From positions 1 through 55,137 of the forward strand of contig JAUCBJ010005603.1 of assembly GCA_032718475.1 (NCBI GenBank): 55,137 nt of DNA, in the 5' to 3' direction. Below the pieces are notes generated by a model. That model did not search any database. It worked only from the letters and a program-made list of their open reading frames with translations, and was not told the origin of the DNA. Positions 49,111-55,137 of this stretch are shown here, piece after piece. The position numbers and the translations under genes were made by a program. The DNA is from Nemertoderma westbladi. Its lineage: Eukaryota > Xenacoelomorpha > Nemertodermatida > Nemertodermatidae. Numbering within the stretch: position 1 is the first letter of the stretch; each line of letters opens with the position of its first letter.

Positions 49111-49439
49111 GTAGGGGTGGTGGCATGGCGTGATTTGTGGTTCATGTGGTGTGAACTGTGTTTTGTATGTGGGCGAGCAGTGGCAGTTAGCTTTGGGGCT
49201 TGGATGTGTGCCATTGACCATCAGCTGTTCCGTTTTTTTGATACTATATGTTATTGTCTCCATGTTCAGCTGATTGGTCTTTGGAGTGTGTTTGGGTCTG
49301 AGATGAGCTTTCTGTTGCTGTGGGTATGTGAGTACATGTGATTGTATGTGTGGCCACTGCGAGTGAGTGTGGGAAACCTTGCCGGTTGGTCCAGACGCCA
49401 CTGGTATTAGTAGGACCATACTTTACTGCGCCCCAGCAT

Positions 49440-49481
49440 ACTTTGTGCACACAAAGTTATTTTGCCCTGATGGCAAAATAA
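49440..49481 (+). repeat. Two stacked perfect hairpins
   Basis: Hairpin A is ACTTTGTG (49440-49447), loop CA, CACAAAGT (49450-49457). Hairpin B is TTATTTTGCC (49457-49466), loop CTGAT, GGCAAAATAA (49472-49481). They share one base, so they abut directly. Confidence 0.88.
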
Positions 49482-49795
49482 GGTACTCTCGACTTCCTGG
49501 TTGGTCGATACAATTTGTCCCCTCTGATTTTGTCCCTCTCGATTTTGACCCCGATTTTGTCTTTCCCGATTATGTCTTCTGTGTGTGCATGGTATGTGTC
49601 AGATTTTGTGTTTACCATAGTGTACTTGATATTGTGAACATCTGTTGAGTACATGTGTACAGTGACTGGTAAGTGGTTACTTGTTCCTAGCTTTCGAGGT
49701 AGTCAGTATTGTTTGCGGAACTTACTTCCCCTCAATACTGCCGGCGAGGCGGGTGAAAACGTGTCAATATTCCATGTTGGGTAGCGCAAGCCCAC

Positions 49796-50314
49796 ATGGG
49801 ACGAGACCGTCGGTTAGGCCCAAGGGCGACCTTGGTGCTTGATCGCTATCGACTGGTCCACCCGCCGGTTGACTCTCTGAATTGGCTCAATGTACAGTCA
49901 GGCCACAGTAAGTTGAAAGTAGCCGCCCATCTGGCTACACGTTCGACGAGCTGTGCCGGTGTGATCGGGGGACCGAAAACAGAACCCGGGAAGCATCGGG
50001 CCACCCTCCGGCCCGGTCTGATGATAACATCAGTCAGACTGGCCCCAGGGGTGGTGGAAAGGTGTCCGCCTCGTGGGTGCGCCTCGGGGAGGAGCCCAGA
50101 AGGACACAAGCGGATCTTGCACACACACCCAGACGTGCAAAACATAGTGCGCACAGTCACTGTGAAAATTAGGTGCAAGTGTCCGCACCCAAAGAAGTGT
50201 AAAACTAATGGTTTATACACCTTGGACCAACCGGTCCAAGATATCGTGTTATTAGAGGAGACACGCATCGAGACGGGAGATTATAATTTGTCTCCTGCCT
50301 CAAAACAGAATTAG
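49796..50314 (+). CDS. Hypothetical ORF in the element 2 spacer
   Basis: 172 codons from an ATG. I recognise no family. It is basic, with a Cys-containing patch KIRCKCPHPKKCK near residues 125-137 and no signal peptide or membrane segment, so it does not look like an envelope protein. The perfect hairpin at 50221-50240 lies in its last third, which argues that the region may be selected for RNA structure instead. It may be non-coding. Confidence 0.3.
   Translation: MGRDRRLGPRATLVLDRYRLVHPPVDSLNWLNVQSGHSKLKVAAHLATRSTSCAGVIGGPKTEPGKHRATLRPGLMITSVRLAPGVVERCPPRGCASGRSPEGHKRILHTHPDVQNIVRTVTVKIRCKCPHPKKCKTNGLYTLDQPVQDIVLLEETRIETGDYNLSPASKQN
50221..50240 (+). repeat. Perfect 8-bp hairpin
   Basis: CTTGGACC, loop AACC, GGTCCAAG. 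Confidence 0.88.
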
Positions 50315-50742
50315 TGTTAGACGCAACTCACTTCGTATGCATTCCTCGTATGCAAATACAAGGAAATGCATAGGAGCGGGGTTGTGGTGATTTGCGTTGA
50401 GTTTTGTCTGGTGGGTATCAAAACAAAATTTTATTTCAAAAATATTTTGGAAAATTAAAAAATTTTAAAATTAGAAAAGTGAACCCAAGACAATTCCAGA
50501 CGCTGTGTATAGACGTGTTTTAGAATTCGTCTATAGATAAACAGTAATTTGAAAAGTCGTGAAGCCTGGAAAATAGCATTTAGAAACCATGGTGACGGCT
50601 ATATTACGTAGGAGTGTAAATTGAGTTTAGCAACTTCCACAGATTGGTGCCAACAGTGCAACTAGGGTGCTAAAGGTTAGTAGCACCAGAGGCGTACATG
50701 GACCCCACTCAGTAGTTTGCAGTGAAGTGTGATATTCGATTA

Positions 50743-50760
50743 TCAAACCTGTGGGTTTGG
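50743..50760 (+). repeat. 18-nt hairpin motif, copy 5
   Basis: TCAAACCTGTGGGTTTGG in non-coding spacer, 300 bp before ORF2. Confidence 0.9.
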
Positions 50761-51072
50761 TATAGTCGAGTATTGTGGCTATAGTCCTTTCTAACTACTG
50801 TAGTTTAGTACGAGTAATGGGAGTAGTTTGGGCATCAAAAAGTGAGTTGGTCACGGCCAGTTTATCTCCAAAGTTTTGCGCTATGCATGGGAATAGGTTA
50901 GAGGATAGTTAGTTAGGAAGAGACGGGATCTAGAGAGTCGAACCTGAACTGCTGGAAGGCGGGGGGGTTCGGGAGGTCTGTCTTTCGGCAACATCCAACT
51001 GATTTACCCACAGTGTAATTGGTTACGTAACGGCACTTATTGGGATATATATATGTATATACGCGAGGCATA

Positions 51073-51999
51073 ATGGAGAAGGATATTACAGCGCAACCGC
51101 GCAGAGGATTTACTGCCAGAGAGGAGGCGGAGCTACCATTCGCGCGACCAGGATGTAAAGATTCTAACGTTTACTACCATGGACGGTCCGTGATGGAGCT
51201 AAATGGGAAATACAAACCTACTTATGATAAGGAATTACGGAGGGAAAGAATGAGAGCGTTGGGGGACCGGATGGAAGTTTTGCGGAGAGAGTATCGCACT
51301 CGGTATCCCTACGACTTCGCTTTGGACGTATGTGACATTAGTGCAGACCCGGACGAGGAGATCGCACGACTGTACCATATGAATATGTATTTACGACACG
51401 AAGAACCTCTACCTGCAGTCCGAGATCAGTTCGACGGAATGCATCTGTACCGGAGGACTCGAGGCGAGGATCAGGAGACGCTGAAAATCTTCAGTGTGTA
51501 CAAGCTGTTCTACAAGTGTGGTGAATGCATGAATAAGCAAGACGTGGCGATTCCCGACCGACTAGACGAGCAACATCCAGAACCGATATTAACGCGATGT
51601 CCAGCTCACCAGTTCCTTAGATACAACGAGGGAGGTTACCCGATGAGCAACCCGATGATCAGTATCGACTTCAGCGGAAAGCGACCTCCGAGACCCATTA
51701 CGCCGACCGTTACGACATTAGATCCGTATACGGAGATTAAACCCTGTTCGACACCCAGTTTGATAGAGACGGCAGCGGCCATTTCGCTGTACCGAGCCTA
51801 TAAGGATCTAGAGGCGCGGCGCGAAGCGGCACGGGACTCGGGTACCAAACCCGCGGGTTTGGAGCTCTCGAGTCCCTGGACTGCGTTTACTTCACCTCAC
51901 CGAGCGAGAACCCTCACTCCTGAGCATCAGGACGACATAGACGCGTTGCGGCAGGAGGAGCGAGCGGCGAAGGCGAAAGAGTTATTGAGAATAGGATAG
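51073..51999 (+). CDS. Element 2 ORF2, unknown protein with possible C2-CH zinc site
   Basis: 308 codons from ATG 51073; the frame is open 33 bp further upstream but without an ATG. No family recognised. It is charged, with Arg/Glu-rich helices at residues 50-75 and again at the C-terminus (about 285-305). A possible zinc site is formed by C149, C152 (CGEC) and C176, H179 (CPAH). The middle is Pro/Thr-rich. Hairpin copy 6 lies inside the frame, encoding TKPAGL. The end overlaps the ORF3 frame by 76 bp in the -1 direction. In position it replaces the envelope-like ORF found in some BEL/Pao elements, but it has no signal peptide or transmembrane segment. A structural or RNA-binding role is possible; this is inference. 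Confidence 0.68.
   Translation: MEKDITAQPRRGFTAREEAELPFARPGCKDSNVYYHGRSVMELNGKYKPTYDKELRRERMRALGDRMEVLRREYRTRYPYDFALDVCDISADPDEEIARLYHMNMYLRHEEPLPAVRDQFDGMHLYRRTRGEDQETLKIFSVYKLFYKCGECMNKQDVAIPDRLDEQHPEPILTRCPAHQFLRYNEGGYPMSNPMISIDFSGKRPPRPITPTVTTLDPYTEIKPCSTPSLIETAAAISLYRAYKDLEARREAARDSGTKPAGLELSSPWTAFTSPHRARTLTPEHQDDIDALRQEERAAKAKELLRIG
51845..51862 (+). repeat. 18-nt hairpin motif, copy 6
   Basis: CCAAACCCGCGGGTTTGG, a perfect 18-bp palindrome, inside ORF2. Second codon position start. Confidence 0.93.
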
Positions 52000-52046
52000 C
52001 GGAGTATAATAAGACCGCGGATAGACATCAAGAGGAGACGAGGAGA

Positions 52047-54674
52047 GTGACCGGATTTGTTCCACAGGTCGTATCTCAACCCCGACCGGTGTATTATTCC
52101 GACGGCAACGAACCTGCGATATTAGTAGATCATCCGGAGTCGCGAGAAGCGATACGATTCTTGCCGATGGTAAGAATGGCGGATCATTGGAACGTTGACT
52201 GTCTACGGGAAGTTTTATGCGCGAAGTTCTTGCGTGATGTCCCAATGCAGATCACAGATTATGACACACTGGACAAGATTGGAGCTCCGGGGAAGGAGAG
52301 CAAACTATTTGGATGGTTGGATAAGTACATCAAAGTATGGGTCGCGGTGGCTACATTCCCAGACGACGAGGAGGTAGACCAGACGTGGCTGAGGAGGAAG
52401 GGTTCTTATACCCGATATGATGACCACAAGGCTATCGAGCGCATGTGGACCCCATCAGACGAGATTCAGCGTCAGTGGAGGAAAACGGAGGAATCACTGC
52501 AGGATTGGAGGGTGATGTTCTATGACAATGAAGGAGGGTCCCATCAAGAATGTTTGACTAGCAAGTGCATTCAAATTCGTGCGGCCGATGGTGTGACTCA
52601 TGTGTTTATGCGCGTGAGGGCGGATCGAGAGAGACCGGAGCCCATCATAACGACACAATATCGGAAGGGGAAGGATCCTAGGGAACAGATTTTGGAGGTA
52701 TGCAGGCGAGGAGGTATGCACGGAGCGGAGCGTATCGACGCCAGGATGCTACCCAAGAAGGTTAGAGAGGCTATTCTCAACCAAGATTACGTCAAGGTGG
52801 GATCGGGAGTCCAGAGCGATTTGGAGAGTGACTTCAACGCCATGACTGACTTGGAAGATAGATTGCCGAGACCGTTTGTCGACACCAAGCTATTGTTGCT
52901 ATGGGCACAGGATATTGGAATTTATAGGGAGTATCCCAACTCTGCCAAGACTGGTATGGGCTTCATAGCACACTTATTGTATAATTGGGACTTTAAGTTA
53001 AAGACACAGAAGAAATACGAGGAGGCGTATGGTGAATACAACACGCCACCGGGAGCGGAGTTCAAATCCCACTTCAAGCGGCAAGCGTTAGTGTATTGGA
53101 ACATTTGCGCGCCACCCCGTGCGTCGCTACAATATTATTTGGTGCTTGAGTCGAACACGGTGACTTGTTTATTAGCGGATATCGTTGCGCGAGTTTTGAA
53201 GCGTCATCCATTGGTATTCGGAGGAGATCAATACGTTCGCTCGAAAGGGGGAATCCAATCCGACGTGATGAAGCGTTTCTTAACCCCGTTCTTCAACCAA
53301 TCGTTAGAGAATACGTCGATGGTTAGGAGAGGATTAGCGATATTCGAAGGAGTATATCGACAGAACATCGGAGATTTGGGAGACCGACCGTCGATGGAGT
53401 ATCCGACGCCAGAAGCTTTGGAGAAGTGGTTCGGGAATCAAACCCGCGGGTTTGGTACTCCCTTCCACTCGGAGGCTGATAGACCTGTTAAGGAGGGCTG
53501 GCCGGAGACGTTAGTAGAGGTGTTCGGAGTAGATCTTCCGGTGGAGAAGACATATCCGAAACGAACGCGGGAGGAAATATTGGAGATAGAGGACAAGGGC
53601 GAGGATGTTTACTTTGTTCCGGATCGACAACCGCTGACCGGAGAGGACGACATCGTATTAGACATTGGGAAAGAAGGAAGTGCGAAACCGATTGGAGACC
53701 TCATATACGAGAGGGCCTGGTTTCCACAAGCGCGGAGGTGTAAGTTGTGCGGCAGCACAAGGCACAGTCAAAAGTCGTGCGACGCGGTAGTAGAGGCGGC
53801 GCATAAGGTCTGCCGTTGGTGTAATGAGACCGACCATTCGTTTCACACGTGCACCGTCTTCATTTCTCAATGTGGATATTGTGGGGTAAAGGGACATCGT
53901 AGCGCGAGATGTCAGCTACGAGATGATTCCTTCCAAAACCACAGCGCTAACCTACTTCGGGAGATGTTAGATAAGTGGGAAAGTGTGGCCGACTACCACA
54001 TTCAAGCGCAGATGCGTTGGTTACCATTTAAGGCGGGATACGGATTCTGGGCAGTAGACCCATCTCACGTTGCATATGAGCCGTATTTACAGTCTTTGCC
54101 ACAGTATCAAGAGCTCATCCTGACCGCTCAAGACCTTCCACAAAACACTGGAGTTATCGTAGTTCGAGAATACTTCAGACAGTTGAATATGGATAATAAG
54201 TATACTTGGAACTTTGTTGCCATTTGCGACCGGATTACGAAAGGTCTGTTTTCGGAAACTAGGAAAGTGGTACGCGCGCGAGGTGATTGGAGGATGGCGG
54301 CTATACAATACCGCAACGAATTCTTGTTGACTCATGTGCCAGTGGGGTCATTGACCGCTGAGAGGATACAGGAGCAGAGAATCGCAGCGACCACAGCGAC
54401 GACCGCTGGAGCTCAAGGCTCGCGGAGAGAACCAGGAGGAGAGGTCCGAGACAAGCGTCAAGTCAAGGACGACCACTATCACTCTATTATAGAAGCACAG
54501 CGATTGCAGCGCAAGGCGCAGGGGGCGTCGGAGAAGGCGCGCGTGCAATTGCATAAGGAAGGAGTTGGCGGAAGCGACCACGGGAGCACGACAATTGGGA
54601 CGAGGCCGAGGGAGAAGCACGAGCCGGGAATCTGTCGGGGCTCAGGGAACATCGTCGCCGGTTCCGGGGAGTGA
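52047..54674 (+). CDS. Element 2 ORF3: DEDDy exonuclease-like domain plus three CCHC zinc knuckles
   Basis: The frame is open from 51924. 52047 is a GTG used only for numbering, and the first ATG is 52167 (residue 41). Residues about 155-385 resemble a DEDDy 3'-5' exonuclease (WRN/RNase D type). Motif I is FYDNEGG (D160, E162). A beta-strand CIQIRAADGVTHVF follows. Motif II is VKVGSGVQSDL (D258), then FVDTKLLLLW. Motif III is YYLVLESN (Y364, E368), with Glu where Asp is usual. Three perfect CX2CX4HX4C knuckles follow: CKLCGSTRHSQKSC (565-578), CRWCNETDHSFHTC (589-602) and CGYCGVKGHRSARC (609-622). The last 250 residues are unrecognised. Hairpin copy 7 lies within the frame. An RNA/DNA-processing or proofreading factor is a plausible role. 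The zinc knuckles are certain; the exonuclease call is by eye and moderate. Confidence 0.75.
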   Translation: MTGFVPQVVSQPRPVYYSDGNEPAILVDHPESREAIRFLPMVRMADHWNVDCLREVLCAKFLRDVPMQITDYDTLDKIGAPGKESKLFGWLDKYIKVWVAVATFPDDEEVDQTWLRRKGSYTRYDDHKAIERMWTPSDEIQRQWRKTEESLQDWRVMFYDNEGGSHQECLTSKCIQIRAADGVTHVFMRVRADRERPEPIITTQYRKGKDPREQILEVCRRGGMHGAERIDARMLPKKVREAILNQDYVKVGSGVQSDLESDFNAMTDLEDRLPRPFVDTKLLLLWAQDIGIYREYPNSAKTGMGFIAHLLYNWDFKLKTQKKYEEAYGEYNTPPGAEFKSHFKRQALVYWNICAPPRASLQYYLVLESNTVTCLLADIVARVLKRHPLVFGGDQYVRSKGGIQSDVMKRFLTPFFNQSLENTSMVRRGLAIFEGVYRQNIGDLGDRPSMEYPTPEALEKWFGNQTRGFGTPFHSEADRPVKEGWPETLVEVFGVDLPVEKTYPKRTREEILEIEDKGEDVYFVPDRQPLTGEDDIVLDIGKEGSAKPIGDLIYERAWFPQARRCKLCGSTRHSQKSCDAVVEAAHKVCRWCNETDHSFHTCTVFISQCGYCGVKGHRSARCQLRDDSFQNHSANLLREMLDKWESVADYHIQAQMRWLPFKAGYGFWAVDPSHVAYEPYLQSLPQYQELILTAQDLPQNTGVIVVREYFRQLNMDNKYTWNFVAICDRITKGLFSETRKVVRARGDWRMAAIQYRNEFLLTHVPVGSLTAERIQEQRIAATTATTAGAQGSRREPGGEVRDKRQVKDDHYHSIIEAQRLQRKAQGASEKARVQLHKEGVGGSDHGSTTIGTRPREKHEPGICRGSGNIVAGSGE
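53438..53455 (+). repeat. 18-nt hairpin motif, copy 7
   Basis: TCAAACCCGCGGGTTTGG inside ORF3. Third codon position start, encoding QTRGFG. Confidence 0.92.
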
Positions 54675-54780
54675 CGCCTCACGGACGCCGTCAACAGAGT
54701 CTACAGGGGGTAGACTGGTGTATCTGGGAAGAGGGCGAAAGAGGGTAGCGAGCCCGAAGAACCCAGGAGCGGGTCGATAA
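54559..54780 (+). pseudogene. RG-rich tail frame overlapping the end of ORF3
   Basis: The +1 frame carries an Arg/Gly-rich stretch (GRGRGRSTSRES, then LGRGRKRV) and ends at a TAA at 54778-54780, 100 bp beyond the ORF3 stop. It looks more protein-like than the last 38 codons of ORF3, so the true C-terminus may have been moved out of frame by an indel near 54558. RG boxes bind RNA in many proteins. Confidence 0.35.
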
Positions 54781-54813
54781 TGCATCTTATACACAGGGCG
54801 ACAGACTCTAGAT

Positions 54814-54842
54814 ATATACATCATCGTCGCTCTGATGTATAT
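54814..54842 (+). repeat. Perfect 10-bp-arm hairpin
   Basis: ATATACATCA (54814-54823), 9-nt loop, TGATGTATAT (54833-54842), about 30 bp after the last stop codon. Confidence 0.85.
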
Positions 54843-54937
54843 TGTAGCATTTTAGAAATATCCGACTAGACTCATATACACTAGTTGAGCTGTTTTGAAT
54901 TTATATTATGAGAGAGGCGAAGGAAGTGATTGGGGAG

Positions 54938-54955
54938 ACAAACCTGCGGGTTTGG
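54938..54955 (+). repeat. 18-nt hairpin motif, copy 8
   Basis: ACAAACCTGCGGGTTTGG in the 3' non-coding region. All stem pairs form except the terminal one. Confidence 0.88.
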
Positions 54956-55137
54956 CTTACTCCTTTCACTTGCCCTAGCGAAAATTTTTTATATTTGATC
55001 TTGTATGTAGTAATCATTATGTAGTACGAACGAGAAACAATATTTTGTAAATTTAATTTGTATGTAATAATCGTTAAACAGTGAGAGAGATAATATTTGG
55101 TAAATTTAATTTGTATGCAATTCCATTATGCAATATC

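Larger units (their letters stand above)
49342..51072 (+). other. Spacer between ORF1 and ORF2 of element 2, rich in hairpins
   Basis: Only one ORF of note (49796-50314). Strong inverted repeats lie at 49440-49481 and 50221-50240, and hairpin-motif copy 5 at 50743. An imperfect repeat lies around TATGCATTCCT (about 50336) and AGGAAATGCATA (about 50360). A further hairpin at about 49044 (ACCATG-AATTGC-CATGGT) lies just upstream, in the ORF1 tail. Confidence 0.6.
54781..55137 (+). other. 3' region of element 2, AT-rich
   Basis: No gene. It contains a 10-bp-arm hairpin (54814-54842) and hairpin copy 8. It ends AT-rich with two copies of GTAAATTTAATTTGTATG (about 55047 and 55099). The 3' LTR is not recognisable; it probably starts at or beyond the window end. 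Confidence 0.55.

Noticed and set aside
49367-49648. 93-codon plus-strand ORF in the spacer with many Phe/Asp-Phe-Val repeats
   Set aside because: Short, low-complexity, overlaps the stacked hairpins, and has no start context or family.
1-55137. CRISPR array
   Set aside because: Repeats here are tandem, foldback or widely dispersed; none has regular short repeats with unique spacers, and the DNA is eukaryotic.

Overview
This is a eukaryotic, almost certainly metazoan and probably marine-invertebrate, genomic window made mostly of transposable elements. The signs are BEL/Pao LTR retrotransposons, a two-domain (endonuclease + reverse transcriptase) LINE, a Penelope-like remnant, tRNA-derived SINE-like heads, MITE and foldback elements, spliceosomal exon signals (GTAAGT donors, polypyrimidine-AG acceptors) and scattered TAGGCCTA motifs. 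I cannot name the species. Nothing looks bacterial: no operons, no CRISPR array, no rRNA. All calls were made by eye from sequence and translations.

Left part (1-13.3 kb): an uninterrupted minus-strand BEL/Pao polyprotein of 2854 aa (9497 to 933), its long non-coding 5' side, and an orphan acidic minus-strand ORF (13296-12391) with a TATA-like box and a perfect 15-bp-arm palindrome.

13.4-19.1 kb: a decayed minus-strand LINE with a Ulp1/C48-type protease ORF, a coiled-coil/ORF1-like part and the start of an EEP endonuclease. Beside it, on the plus strand, are two phase-matched exons (16812-16961 and 18919-19052) of a host CHK/APH-type kinase-like gene. The intron between them is nearly filled by a foldback element (17056-18897) with TTAA on both sides.

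19.2-32 kb: a MITE, a second foldback repeat array, a tRNA-derived SINE, and a decayed BEL/Pao-like LTR element with both LTRs and a 5-bp AGTAC target duplication (20753-27029), whose 5' LTR carries a 1-kb insertion. Then come hAT-like, gag-like and Penelope-like fragments and several tandem repeats. 32-37.3 kb: one LINE copy (minus) split by a second, inverted copy of the same family (plus) flanked by a 9-bp target duplication.

37.3-55.1 kb: the most interesting region. A second BEL/Pao polyprotein (2747 aa) follows a 2.8-kb leader and is followed by two further plus-strand ORFs. ORF2 has a possible C2-CH zinc site. ORF3 has a DEDDy 3'-5' exonuclease-like signature plus three CCHC zinc knuckles. 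Eight copies of an 18-nt hairpin, consensus CCAAACCYGYGGGTTTGG, are spread over 14 kb in ORF1, the spacer, ORF2, ORF3 and the 3' region. They sit in all three codon phases, and one copy shows a base-pair covariation. This points to a nucleic-acid-level signal and suggests that the whole region is one oversized (>17 kb) retroelement whose 3' LTR lies beyond the window. My hypothesis is that the extra ORFs and the hairpin form an RNA-recognition, packaging or RNA-maintenance module not normally seen in BEL/Pao elements.
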